Below are positions 27,901-39,110 of a stretch of 64,000 nucleotides of DNA, in pieces. A program made the translations under genes and the position numbers. A model generated the notes under the pieces. It was given only the letters and a program-made list of their open reading frames with translations, ran no database searches and was not told the origin of the DNA. Source of the stretch: Strix aluco (lineage: Eukaryota > Chordata > Aves > Strigiformes > Strigidae); contig NC_133942.1 of the NCBI RefSeq assembly GCF_031877795.1, positions 2,604,001 to 2,668,000 of the forward strand. The letters are read 5' to 3'. Position 1 is the stretch's first letter, and each line of letters opens with the position of its first letter.

Positions 27901-29350
27901 CCCTGGTGTCTGGTCTGGCATCTGGTCTGGTTTATTTTCATTGTGAGTTGTTTCCCAAAACAGCCACCTCATTGGGAGCTCCAGTAACCAGAATGAAGAG
28001 TCTTGTCCTCAAACTAATTGTCTGCAAGGACACCCTGGGAAGAGCAGCGCTGGTGATCGATCGCCAGAGAGTGTCAGAGCAGAAAATAACGTGGTCCTCT
28101 CAAGGATAGGGAGGCTGATTCTCAGTTGAAATGAATCAACACTATTTTCTGAACACAGCTCATGCAATTCACACCTCTGGAAGGTCTAACTTAATTTTCC
28201 TCATACCACTTGGCAATGGACAAAATACTTTTGGGCAAAACTTGTTTTTTCCACTACAAGACTGTAGGTTGATCAAATAGGCTCTGAAACTTCCCCGAAA
28301 AGCCATTGAAAAAGAAATGGAACAGAAAATTAAAAAAGCTTAAAAAGAAAAGCAATCTGCCATTAATTTTTTCAACTTTTTGCTTCACTGGAAAAATTGA
28401 AAAATTTTCAATTCAGGTTAACTCAAAATGTATTTTTTTTTTTTTCCATTTGGCCATTGAACCAAAAAATGTGTAGTCTCTTAGCTCTTATTGGCACCTA
28501 TTTTTGTTCAATTGTTTCGGTTCATTGCCCCTATTTTCAAGAGCCAACTACAGCTTTCTAACTGTATCTGTTGTGTTCATGAAGATACTGAGCAGAAGAC
28601 TCCGGCTACTCTGGATGATTATAAGTTATTTTGTTTTAAGACAGGAAAGAAGAATAATCATTGGTCCACGCTAGTTATAATTTGTGTCTCCTCTCTACGT
28701 TCAGATCCACCAGATATTCACATTTAATATCTTTATATAGGAATCCCAGACTGAGTGCTCATTTTATGAAAAAATGTCCTGTCAGAAGATGCCATTTCAT
28801 GATGAGTGAGATGTTGCTTAGAACATGTTGACTTCAATCACACTTTATCTGAAAAAAACATGGAGTGAAACTGTTTTGATTTTCCATTTGAAGTGAATTT
28901 TCATTTTAGCTTTTTTTTTTTTTTTGGTGTTAAAATGGTATTCAGTTTTAAAAAGTAAAACAGGAGGGAGACATTTCCGTCATTAAACCCAAAAGGTTTG
29001 AGCAATCTCCAAAGCTATTGCATCTCCTCAGAATTTTACACAAAATATGGGGAAAAAAATCCCATCTCAGAATTTAAAATAATGAATGAGAAATTGTGAA
29101 GTCTCTCAAGAGTGAGCAAAATAATTCCTACACAGGTTTAAAAATCCCTATTAGGAGAAAAGTCACCTGAGTCCAAAGTCAATACAAGATCTGTGTGGGG
29201 TTTTTTTAGCTCATATAAACTACCATAGAAACTGCTCACCGCCAGCGTGGATCTGGGGCTCTGGTGTCACCCCAGTAAAATGAGACACTTCCAGCGACTC
29301 TCCCTGCCATGAAGGGATCACCATCCTGTGGCACATCAGTGCTTCGGTTC
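24950..29350. other. Intergenic sequence, nothing recognised
   Basis: No exon chain or RNA gene is supported. The stretch contains T-rich runs (about 26,718-26,733, 28,432-28,445 and 28,910-28,926) and AT-rich sequence only. Confidence 0.5.
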
Positions 29351-29363
29351 ATACACCAGCACA

Positions 29364-29382
29364 CCCCCCCCCCCCCCCCCCC
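29364..29382 (+). repeat. Poly-C homopolymer of 19
   Basis: Nineteen consecutive C residues follow ACA and precede ATTTCAGCC. Length at such a run is error-prone in any assembly, so it should be treated as approximate. Confidence 0.85.
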
Positions 29383-29511
29383 ATTTCAGCCTGTGCCCCC
29401 AGATTGGGCTGTGTTTGTGGGGTCCCCAGTGCACCAGCCAGAGGGGACCAGTGCATAGCAGCTCTGGGCACAGGAGCACAACCATCCTCACGTCCCCTGA
29501 ATTTGACCTGC

Positions 29512-30215
29512 TGTCCCGATCCAATGTCGGGGGAGTTTCGATACGATCCCAAGAGCGAGATTAAGACACAAACGAGGCCAAATGCTGTATATACCCCAAA
29601 CAGGTTTTTATTATTAAAGAAGTGAACAGGGGTAGTGATAGGACAGAATGGAAGGAAAAGGCAGAAATAAAGCAAGGATGTGGGATAGGGCTGCAAGAAT
29701 AGTCACCCCCATGGATCCAGCAGCGTCCCGTTGGTCCTCAGTCTTCAGTTCTTCGGTGGTGGGTGCACACGGATCTGGCTTCAATGGTAGATGCACGTTG
29801 AGCAAAATTTTCTGCTGCCTTTTTAAGTCCATTGTATCCACTGATTAGAATTTCTGCTCACCTTTAGGTTTTTTTTCTCTTTTCCCACAGGTTTTGTTGC
29901 AGCTGGCTTCAGGGCAGGAACGTTTGCCTCTTGTCAGTTCATTAGCCATGCAGGCATGGGGTCTGGCCCACACAATAGAGCCACAAACGGCTACAGGATG
30001 GGGCCAGCTCAGCACAGCTCTGCCCCTTTGAGGCTTGTCTAAAGAGTCCGGACAATGCAACCACAAAGAAGTGGGGGGGTGCATCCTTCAATACACACCC
30101 GCTTCTCTGGGAGACATCCCCCAGACCAATTCACAGGCCGCAGCAGCTTCTCTTGGAGGTTTGCACAGACACAAGCAAGCTTTGAGGCAGTCATAGGACA
30201 TTTCAGTCTCTCACA
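29512..30215 (-). mobile_element. Solo LTR, family A copy 2
   Basis: Minus-strand copy of the 8,121-8,825 LTR, 704 bp. On its own strand it begins TGTGAGAGACTGAAATG and ends CGGGACA. Perfect 5-bp target duplications CCTGC flank it (29,507-29,511 and 30,216-30,220). The sequence is nearly identical to copies 1 and 3, so these insertions look recent compared with the CR1 fragments nearby. No internal sequence is attached. Confidence 0.95.
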
Positions 30216-30220
30216 CCTGC

Positions 30221-31821
30221 AAAGCAGTGGCTTGTCAAGGGGAATGAGATGGGGGATTTTCCTTGGCCTTTCTACATTGTTATTCCTTGACCTGCTGCTT
30301 AGACCTCCTTGCGCTGCTGAAGACTGAAGCTCAGCCCCCCACCTCTTCTGCACCTCCTAAATCGGCACAAGCAAGTCACCCCAAAATTACAGCGCCGCTC
30401 TCACTGCACTTCTCTGCTCATTGCATCTCCCGCACACTATTGCATCATTTTCATGGATAATAAATAACCCATTTCTCCCGCACCTCTTAGGTCTCTGCCT
30501 TTCTCTCTCGCCTTCAGTGCTTTGACAGGTGCTCTCCCGCCACCTTTTCTCAAAACACCAGTTTTGATTTGAGCCAAGTAAAATAAAAACTGACGTGTGA
30601 TTGACAGCAGCCCAAACAGATGCATGGTTTGGCAGGCTGAGGTTACAGAAAATGAGCAAATAAATAAGAGACACCAGTGCGGTCAAACGTGTCGCTGACA
30701 TGTCAGGAATAACCAGCTGGAAGAGCTGCTTTGTACAGGCTGGGTATTTAAGGCTTCTGATTTGTACCCTCTGATCATCAGCCAAGTGCCTTAAGTAATT
30801 TTTGCCTTTCAGGGCAAATTTTAAGTCCCACGTTTAAAAATGGTTTACAACAGCTACCTGCCCCTTAGCGTTTCTTACTGTTGATCTTAAAATTTGTCAA
30901 GTACTTGGAGAAACCTGTAGAAGAAAGATACAGTAGAGCAGCTGCATGTTTTCTGATCAGCACCAGCTCCTGTTTTCCTCCTCTCATTAGGTGGGCTCAG
31001 TTTTCAAAGCGACTCTGCGCCTGGCCAGGGAAGATACAAATAAGTATGTGCGAACATTTGTGGGTGCAAATGAGGACTACTTCTGCGGCAAAAAGAATAG
31101 AGGGATTTGAAAGCTCAGTTTTCTCCTTCCTTCTTCAGAAAGTGAACTTACAGACAGAGAAAAATAATTACCCATTCCATCTTAATTACCTACAGTAGAA
31201 TTTCTTCTTTTGATTCACAACGTATTAAGCCATTCAAACAATTGTCCGCAAATTACATGGTCAAACTGAATCTGAGCAACTTATCACACCAGCTAAACCC
31301 AGGGAGAAAAGAGCTTTTCTTCTAATGTGTCACTGCCTGATGACCAGTTTCAGATGGGCCTGTTTTGGGAAAGAAGTGACATTTCTTATTCCAAAAATAG
31401 CACCATTTAGAGACGTGTTAGGGTAAGACTTCACTCAGTCAAAGGATAACCTTTTCAAAAGCTCTTACTTAAAGCCCCACTATGTCAGGAAGTTGCGGTA
31501 GTTAATTACAGGGGTACAGCTTGATGATTGCAAGTCCTGGTGTGTGTGTGCTGCTCTGTCATTATATGCCTGGGATAAACCTAACTGGGATTTAGATCCC
31601 AGTTATTATAGATTTACCTGCCTTTACATTGAACTTGTGTTTGTGCTACTAACTGTGTGCAGATTAACTTCTAACTGATGGACTAACCTGAAGTTTTTAT
31701 GTGTTCTTAGGTGTAAGTGATGAGTTCTCAGGCTGGGGCTTGTCTATATTGTGGACAGAGGATGGCCATGCTCAGCAGTGACACATCTGGGCTAACATCC
31801 CCTCATCCCTCGGGGAGTTAT
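30221..31821. other. Intergenic sequence, nothing recognised
   Basis: Several overlapping frames on both strands (for example around 30.4-30.8 kb), none with a recognisable domain. No repeat end was found. Confidence 0.5.
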
Positions 31822-32702
31822 GACAGTGGTCTTTACGTAGGATTTATTAGCAGAGGTGCAAAATTGTGCAGCCTCTGGGTGGGAGCTGGCAAGTTCACAA
31901 CAGCTCTGCGCTGGGCTAACCACACTGCAGAGCTGTTGTGAACTTGTCAGCTCCCACCCAGAGGCTGCACAATGCTGCACCTCTGCTAAGAGAGGGACCT
32001 GGGGGTGTTGATTGACAGCCGGCTGAACAGGAGCCAGCAGTGTGCCCAGGTGGCCAAGAAGGTCAATGGCATCCTGGCTTGTATCAGCACTAGCGTGGCC
32101 AGCAGGGACAGGGAAGGGATCTTACCCCTGTGCTCGGCACTGGTGAGGCCGCCCCTCGATGAGTGGGTTCAGTTTTGGGCCCCTCACTACAAAAAGGACA
32201 TTGAATGACTCGAGCGTGTCCAGAGAAGGGCAACGGAGCTGGTGCAGGGTCTGGAGCACAGGTCTGATGGGGAGCGGCTGAGGGAACTGGGGGGGTTTAG
32301 TCTGGAGAAGAGGAGGCTGAGGGGAGACCTCATGGCCCTCTCCAACTCCCTGAAAGGAGGGTGCAGAGAGGGAGGATGAGCCTCTTGAGCCAAGGAACAA
32401 GCAAGAGGACAAGAGGGAATGGCCTCAAGTTACACCAGGGAAGGTTTAGACTGGATATTAGGAAGCATTTCTTTACAGAACAGGTAGTCAGGCATTCGAA
32501 TGGGCTGCCCAGGGAGGTGGTGGAGTCCCCATCCCTGGAGGTGTTTAAGAGTCGGGTTGACCCAGCACTTAGGGATCTGGTGTAGTTGGGAACTGTCAGT
32601 GCTAGGTTAATGGTTGGATTAGATGATCTTCAAGGTCCTTTCCAACCTAGATGATCTGTGATTCTGTGATTCTGTAATAAATCCTACGTAAAGACCACTG
32701 TC
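31822..32702. repeat. 193-bp palindrome (fold-back element) interrupted by a CR1
   Basis: Arm 1 (31,822-31,909) starts GACAGTGGTCTTTACGTAGG. Arm 2 is its reverse complement, split into 31,927-31,989 and 32,678-32,702. The split is the site of a CR1 insertion. With the CR1 removed the element has two 88-bp arms, differing at only three positions, around a 17-bp loop (31,910-31,926). The end GACAGTGG/CCACTGTC could be a terminal inverted repeat of a non-autonomous DNA transposon, but I found no clear target duplication. A long-stem hairpin could form from either strand. I do not recognise the family. Confidence 0.85.
31990..32674 (+). mobile_element. CR1 LINE 3' fragment nested in the palindrome
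   Basis: About 685 bp of 5'-truncated CR1. It opens GAGAGGGACCTGGGGGTG, includes the familiar CAGAGAAGGGCAACGGAGCTG and CTGCCCAGGGAGGTGGTGGAG words, and ends GATCTTCAAGGTCCTTTCC...GTGATTCTG. It is bounded by a TAA trinucleotide on both sides (31,987-31,989 and 32,675-32,677), consistent with the very short target duplications of CR1. The open frames inside are broken, so it is a dead copy. Confidence 0.92.
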
Positions 32703-33936
32703 TTCACCCATCTGCTGCACTGGGACCTCAGACATTGCCCTGGTGCCGGGGGAATAACGGATTTTTCAGTTACACTTTCACAACAAGGCTTTTTCCTATC
32801 AGAAACCTGCTCTTCTTGGTGTGATTGACACCTTTACAAAATGAAGATCTTGGGGCTCCGGGGGTGCAGCCACAACAAGAGTTACAGGTTTCCTTAATAA
32901 CAGCTACAAAGGTGAGAGCTCAGAGGTCCTGGGAATCCCCAGTGGTGCCAAACCTGGGGCACCCCCTGACTCTGTGCTGAGTTTTGGGGGCACTGGGAGC
33001 CCCAGCAGGCTCCCGGTCTTTGTTACATGTCACCTCTTCAAGGAGTCTTCTGCTCTGCCCAGCCCCTAGGGAGGCTTTGTCAGCGCTGTCTCTAGTGGGA
33101 CCCATTAACGCTCCAAGAAACTTTGGAGTTTGCCTCTGACTTTGACTCCTTGAGAGGTGTCTTCAACTTCCTATCGCTGTCTGAGTTTCATGGACTCGGC
33201 ACCAAACCCACCCGAGGGGTCATTAAAATGCCTTGGGCTGGTTCTCTGCTGCGGAACTGGGCCAGGCTCCTGGGCCGAAGGGAGCTGAGGGCAAGTGGTC
33301 AGCATGGCAGAGAGCCAGCTCTGCCCAGGAGCAGCTCCTCTGCAAAGGGCAGCAGGGCTGAGGGCACTGCCTGCAGGCACCGAGGGCAGAGGAGCCGGGC
33401 ACAGAGAGGGGAAAGGCAGACGGGAGTGGGAGAACACTGAGAGCTCACTGGAGGAGAAATTGTTGCGGTCTTGACACAGTCAGTCTCTGAGTGCAGGGCA
33501 GTGCAGCTGCAGGTGGTGGAGGCATGTGGTGAAGCCAGGAATCTCCCTCCTGTCGAGGGGAGGAGGACAGGGCTTCCCTGCTGTGCTGTCAGAGGGACAG
33601 GCCATGGCAGCTGCCTTCTCCCAGGGATGGCTGCAGGCGGTGCAGCCGGGGGTGCAGCCGGGGGTGCCCAGGGCTGTCCTTCAGAGCAGGGCCCCTGCAC
33701 CCAGCGGCTGTGTGCTGGGGCAGGGACTCTGCCGCCGGCCAGGGTCAGCACTCAGCCTGCCCAGGGAGCTGCCCACGGCGCTGGGGGGAGAAGCTGTGGG
33801 GGGAAGGAGAGACCCCAGACAGGGCAGGGTCCTTCTGCTGTCGGTCCTTCCCCCTCTCTCTTTCACCCTCTTTCTGTCCCTAGTCAGATACTTCCTTCAC
33901 TCCCCTGGTATTGTGTTCTCTGGACACCAGAGCTAA
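32703..33936. other. GC-rich segment without a supportable gene
   Basis: Base composition rises sharply here compared with the left flank. Overlapping frames of 100-160 codons exist on both strands from 33,123 to 33,962, as expected from GC-rich sequence poor in stop codons. None shows a domain or a convincing splice chain. A short tandem GGTGCAGCCGGG repeat lies near 33,640-33,670. It could be an unknown repeat or non-coding exon material at the edge of the gene island; I cannot decide. Confidence 0.4.
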
Positions 33937-33937
33937 A

Positions 33938-34157
33938 ACCAGGAAAAATTTCTTCACTGTAAAGGTTGTCAAGCACTGGAACAGGCTGCCCAGGGAAGTG
34001 GTGGAGTCACCAGCCCTGGAGGTATTGAAAAGACGTGTAGATGTGGCGCTTAGGGATGTGGCTTAGTGGTGGGCTCACCAGTGTTGGGTTCGCGGCCGGA
34101 CTCGTTGACCTTAAAATGTTTTTTCCAACCGGAATTATTCTGATTCTCTGATTCTAT
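33938..34157 (+). mobile_element. CR1 LINE 3' fragment
   Basis: About 220 bp containing AGGAAAAATTTCTTCACTG, GTTGTCAAGCACTGGAACAG, GGCTGCCCAGGGAAGTGGTG and GACGTGTAGATGTGGCGC, and ending TTCTGATTCTCTGATTCTAT. This is a typical 5'-truncated avian CR1 on the plus strand. It lies about 300 bp beyond the 3' end of the MROH-like gene. Confidence 0.92.
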
Positions 34158-34254
34158 TAATTCTCTATTGCTGTCTTGCACCCAGTAAGGGAATGCTACT
34201 GCTGGTACCTAAAGTGATGTGGTTTTTTTTCGAGAAGGCAAAATTGCCCCTTGG

Positions 34255-34400
34255 TGTTGTGGTTTAACCCCAGTTGGCAACTAAGCACCATCCACCCCCC
34301 CTCAGCAGGGTGGGAGAAGAGAATTGGAAGGGTAAAAGTGAGGAAAGTGCTGGGTTGAGGTAAGAACAGTTTAATAACTGAACAAAAATAATAACAATAC
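34255..34400 (-). mobile_element. Truncated ERVL-type LTR 3' end
   Basis: On the plus strand it begins TGTTGTGGTTTAACCCCAG, the reverse complement of the 3' end of the 14,008-14,597 LTR. It continues through TTGGCAACTAAGCACC and GAACAGTTTAATAACTG. Only about 150 bp of the 3' part survive. It lies within 60 bp of the predicted poly(A) site of the MROH-like gene. Confidence 0.75.
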
Positions 34401-34453
34401 ATTGTCATGAAAAGAAAAAATGTATTCAAATATGGCCATTTTCCTGAAAAGAA

Positions 34454-34459
34454 TTTAAT
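34454..34459 (-). terminator. ATTAAA poly(A) signal of the MROH-like gene
   Basis: On the minus strand ATTAAA occurs about a dozen bases beyond the TGA stop (34,471-34,473). It is the common variant of AATAAA. If used, the 3' UTR would be only a few tens of bases. Assignment is by position only. Confidence 0.5.
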
Positions 34460-34470
34460 CTCTCCAAGGC

Positions 34471-37400
34471 TCAGCAGGGCCAGCACCACAGTGACCGCAG
34501 GCTCCATCCTGACCTTGTCTTCTGCCCTACAGATGTCAGGATGAGGATGGTCTGAGCTGCCAGGGAGCTGACGGAGGGTTCAGCATCGTTCTCCAAGGGC
34601 TGGAGGGCTTCAAGAGAAGGAAACAGAGCAGACGTGAACCCCCAGGGGACTGCCTGCAGAGACCCCCAGGCGCCCAGGCTCTGTCCCCTGCACCACCAGC
34701 CCCAGACAGCACAGCACTGCCCCTACTCACCGTGACAGATCTCCCCCAACCTCTCCTGGCTCGGGATCCTCATGTTCCGTGCAGCAAGACCTGGGGACAG
34801 AGCTAATGTCAGAGCTCTGCTCCCCCTCGGCAGGGCTGTCCCCCAGGAACGACAGCACCCGAGGGCAGTGGAACCCAGCAAGACCCCCAGCGAGCCCACC
34901 AGTGGGGACTGGGGCTGGGTGGCCAGAAATGGGTCCCCGGGGACTCACCAATGAACCTGACAGCTGCCTCTCGCACAGTGGCCTGAGAGTTCTCCAGGTA
35001 CAGCAGGCTCTGGTTCAGATATTTTTCCACCCCGCTACTCTTGTGCGCTATCTGAGGGAGCACAAGGGCACGGGGCTGGTACGGACCCTCCGCAGCCATC
35101 CGGACCAGTCCCTCCTGCCAGCACCCCTGTTCCCTCCCAGTGATTCCCGTCTCCCAGCCAGGAGCCCCGTGGGGCTGAGGGCCAGAGAGAGCCACAGGCA
35201 GAGGGGGCTGGGGGTGCTGAGACCCCCTGCGTCCCACTGCCAGGGCCCAGATGGGCCGGGGTCTCCTGGAGAAGAGCCCTTGGGGGCTGCGTACTCGAGG
35301 GCAGGGAAGGAGGATGCAGCTGGAGCAGCCGGGCTGGAGCAGGGCAGCAATGCAGAGCAGCACAGCCCTCCCCAGGGGCACAGCAGGTGGCCCTCGTCCA
35401 GCCCGGCCAGGGCATTTGGGGGTTGTCCTCACCAAGTACTCTCTCATCAGATGTGTCTGCCCTGTCTCTACCAGGGAGATGAGCCTCCTCCACCCCAGGA
35501 AGTCTGCACAGGCATGGAGGGTGTCCCGGGAAGCCTGCGGAGAAAAGCAGAGGCTGGGAGATGGCACCAGAGCCCAGGGAAGGAGACCTGGCATCCTCCT
35601 CCTCTGGGCCAGGCTCCGCGCTGGGGGGATGGGGTGATCATGGGATTTGATCCTCCTTCATTCCTGGGGCCATCCTGCGATCTGGGAGCTGGCCCCGACA
35701 CCCTGGGGGACAGTGATTGGGGCTCAAAGCACACAAAGCCTGTAGGGACTCCTGTGCTTGGTGGCCACAGGCCACAGAAATGTCTGTGCCAGGTTCTCCA
35801 TCCCTGCTCGTGCTGGGGCCCCAGGAACCTTCCCTGTGGGCTGGGGGTCCCCACCTCTCCCTCCAGCTCTGCAGCAGGGAGGAAGGAGGGCAGTGGCAGT
35901 GGGACCAGTGCAGTGGGACCCTGCGGTGACACAAAATTCCACTGTCCCTCACTCCCAGGCCACCCCCGTAGTGTCAGCACGCCCTTCCCCACGACACCAA
36001 TCGCTGGTCACTGCACCTTGGCCACACTCTCGTTCTGGTCACTCATACGGAAGAACAGTGGGAGCAGGACACTCTTCACTTTCTTCACCATTTTTCTCGT
36101 GTTTCTCCCCACCACTGTCTTCATCACTTCTTTGAAGAGGCGGATGGAGAGCTCCCGCACCTGGCTGGACTCCTGGCAGGGAGGAGGACAGATGGAGCTC
36201 AGCACCAGCTGCTCCTTGCCCATAGGGAGCAGGGGCGTTAGCGTGGCTGGGGGGAGAGGAGATGCTCCGGGGTTGGATCCTGAATGCAGGAGCCATTGGC
36301 CAGATCTGCAGCTGCGGCTCAACGGCCCCGGAGCCTTGAAAGGCCCCGGAAGAGGAGTGGGAAGAGCCCCGAAAGACCACGCAAGAGGAGCCAGGGGGAT
36401 TCCCCTGCCCAAATGCTGCCTGTAGGGCTGGGGCTGAAGGTCCTTCACCCATCACCTCAGCTCAGGCAACCACGGCAGCCTTACATCATCAAAGAGCAGC
36501 AGGAGTTTCTCCACCAGCCTCAGAGTGATGCGGTTGGCCTCTTCCCACTTCATGAGACAAATCACATTGGTGATGACCACCAGGGCCTTCACCGTCACAT
36601 TGGTGTTGGCGGCCGGCAGGGTCTCTATGATGTCTGGCAGCAGCGCCGGCATTTTCCTGGCCTGTACAAAACACACCAGTTGCTTTTTGTGAAGCGGTGA
36701 AAGACCCCCCCCAGGCAACCCCCAGCCCCCTCCAGAGAAGGGTGGGTGCTTGGAGCTGTCACCCCACATCCTCCCGGCCGGGGCCAAGCCACCACATCCC
36801 CCAGGCCCTGGCTACCAACGTGGCTCCCCTTGCTGACCTCCTGCTCACCATTTTGGGTTTTTTCGAGAGTATGACGAGGCCCGTGAGCACCAGCGAGAGC
36901 ATCACTGGGCTGGGATGCCTCAGGTACCTCTGGGCCTTGTACAGGTCAGCAAACTCCTTGTCATCAATCTCAGAGAAGACCAGCACCTAAAATGGAGACA
37001 GCGGTGAGAGACCAGCAGAGCTGAAGGGCTCCTTCCCTTGTCCCAGCACAGCCCGTGACAAGGGTCTCCTCTCCCCTTGAAGCCACCTCAGAGTCCCCAC
37101 GTCTCTGTCCCAGGACCAGAGCCAGGCAGGGGGATGCAGGCAGGGCAGAAGGCAGAGTGCTGCCTGTGCCGGGACAGGCTTGGTGGGGCCAAACCAGCAT
37201 CGGGTGGGCCTGAGCGTGTGGCATGGGGGTCTGGGAGGAGGAGGAAGAGGAGGAAGGCAGAGCGCTGGGGCTGAGCATGGTTACTCACAGCCAAGGAGTA
37301 GATACAGGAGTCCTCTGCGGCGGAGCTGAACACCTTGCGCAGCCGGCATTCCTGCAGCACACTGAGCAGCTCTGACAAGACTCTCCGCAAAGCCCAGCGC

Positions 37401-38681
37401 GCGGAGATCATCACCTCCCACATGGCAACAGCAGCGCTGCCAAGCCAGAAGAAACTTGGTCACCAGAGCTGCCTTGGCCACCGTGCCCAGGGGCCAGCTC
37501 CTCCGGACCCCGGCCCTGCCCACCCCCCTGATTTTGGGGTGTGCAGGGAGGCAGGAGGAGCTTGAGGAGCTGTTCCCCATGGGGCAGGGGCTCTGCTTTG
37601 GCCAGCTCTGGCTGAAGCATTGGAAACGTGGTGGGATGGAGAGCCCTGCTCCTCGGGGATATCCTGCAGTTTTCCATGGGTCTGGCAGCCAGAGTGTCTC
37701 TGGGCCACTCTCCCCATGGGGATGGAGCCCTCAAGGCTGTCAGGGTCGGTACCTGTCACACGCTGGAGAGATGTCCAGCAGGGTCCTGACCACCTCCCTG
37801 GGGCTCCACCTGGTCAGCAGCAGCAGCAGCGAGTCCAGGCTGCGCTGGGCCGGCTCTGCACAGATGTGCTCCACGTTTTTGTGGATGCATCTCAGGAGTT
37901 TTGGCACCTGGGAGGGACACAGGTGAGGATGGTGCTGCCCTTCCCATCCCTGCCTGCTGCCTTGACATGGTTTCGGGTGCCCGAGAGAGCCAAGATAGGG
38001 CAGGAGGGAAGAACAAGACTTGACACATCTTGACAAGGAAGGACAATCCATCCACGGGGCACTTACATCCCTCAGCCAGGACGCAGGGGCTTTCATGGCT
38101 ATGTCCACGACGCCGCTGCCCATCTGCCTGTCATGGACGTTGTCTGCCGTCAAGGCCTCAATGGCCACAAGGAGAATGTCCGTCTTCTGAGAAGGCAGAA
38201 GATCTTCCCCAAACGCCTACGGGATGAAGGACGGGGGGGAAGATGTGTCACGCTGAGCTTGGCTGAGCAGCTCGACCACCTCTGGGTCCCTTTGCTTGCA
38301 CAAGCAGATGCCATGGACAAGGGTCCCGGTGAGGGGGGAGCTTGTTACCATTGTCATGATGGTTCTGCGAAGTGAAGAAAGCAACCAGGTGCTCTCAGGA
38401 TCCCATCCCGAATCCTCTGGATTCTCCTCCAGCAGTGTCTCATCTACACGGAAACATGGAAGAGTTGGTAAGACAACAGCCATCTTGGCCAACGAGCCTC
38501 CCAAGGGGTGACAAGAGCTTGAAATGGGGGAAATGGGGTCCTGGCGTCGGCCCCCTCACTCACCCATCCACAGTGGCTGGACCGGGGACACTGTGTAGGG
38601 CTCCGGCAGAGAGCTGCTCTCCCTGAGACCCAACATCTCCTCCCAAGCCTCCCTGGGGTGCTTGGGGGGTCTCTGCGCCAT
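34471..38681 (-). CDS. MROH-like: Maestro/HEAT-like repeat (MROH family) protein, 12 coding exons, 512 aa
   Basis: Coding exons in transcript order (plus coordinates) are 38564-38681, 38349-38443, 38067-38216, 37753-37907, 37289-37436, 36849-36986, 36485-36661, 36017-36172, 35433-35534, 34949-35051, 34731-34790 and 34471-34607. All introns are GT-AG, phases match at every junction, and the sum is 1,539 nt, giving 512 codons plus TGA. The start is the first ATG of exon 1 (MAQRPPKHPREAWEEM). The protein is soluble and helix-rich, with no signal peptide or membrane span. From about residue 230 it is a chain of amphipathic helix pairs such as ALLPDIIETLPAANTNVTVK, SQVRELSIRLFKEV and SQATVREAAVRFIGLAARNM, and the last exon carries ALQPLENDAEPSVSSLAAQ. 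This pattern is characteristic of the avian expansion of MROH (maestro heat-like repeat) proteins. Family assignment is from recognition; the molecular function is not known. HEAT-like arrays generally act as protein scaffolds. It looks like an intact gene, shorter than the mammalian MROH proteins. It is divergently paired with the PHF7-like gene. Confidence 0.9.
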
Positions 38682-39043
38682 CCTCAAAAGTGGAGGAAAG
38701 CGTTTGAGGTACAGTGGGGGTGTTCAGTTTTTTCAGCCCTGCCGAAGGCTCAGGCCCCCAGCTCAGCACTGTGAGGCAGTGGCCGTCTCCAAGGAGATGG
38801 CAGGAGGTCAAGGGCATCCCTGCCCGTATTTGGGGGTGCTGATGTCACAATGGCCACTGTGACGCACGGGGACAAGCCTATATCGCTGGGCTCAGGCTGT
38901 GGTCAGTGTGACCTGGGGAGGTGAGGAGAGGGCAGGGGAGGGATGGGGCTTGCGGGGGGCTGCCGAGGGAGGAGTGGGGGGTCCCACGCCTCGGGGTGCT
39001 GGGGCTGTACTGAGAGCTGACCTGCATCCCACTTCTCCCTCAG
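38682..39043. promoter_or_regulatory. Shared divergent promoter region of the MROH-like and PHF7-like genes
   Basis: Only about 430 bp separate the two start codons. The segment holds a CRE-like site in CTGATGTCACA (38,839-38,849), followed by a second GTGACGCA site around 38,858-38,867. A probable 5' UTR intron of the PHF7-like gene runs from a GTGAGG donor at 38,921 to a CCCTCAG acceptor at 39,043. Transcription start sites cannot be read from sequence, so the bidirectional promoter is inferred from geometry. Confidence 0.6.
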
Positions 39044-39110
39044 AGTCAGTTGAGGAGCATCTGGCAGAGACACCCCGGTGCTGCTGGGACAGGGACGCTC
39101 CCAATGCTCG

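Noticed and set aside
29364..29382. Poly-C run as a functional element
   Set aside because: Homopolymers of this length are ordinary simple sequence and prone to sequencing error.
31990..32674. Frames inside the nested CR1 as possible reverse-transcriptase remnants
   Set aside because: The fragment covers the 3' end region only and is broken; no RT motif is visible.
34779..36425. Plus-strand open frame of 548 codons
   Set aside because: It runs antisense across four exons and three introns of the MROH-like gene; composition is Gly/Pro/Ser/Arg-rich as expected for a GC-rich shadow, and it has no domain.
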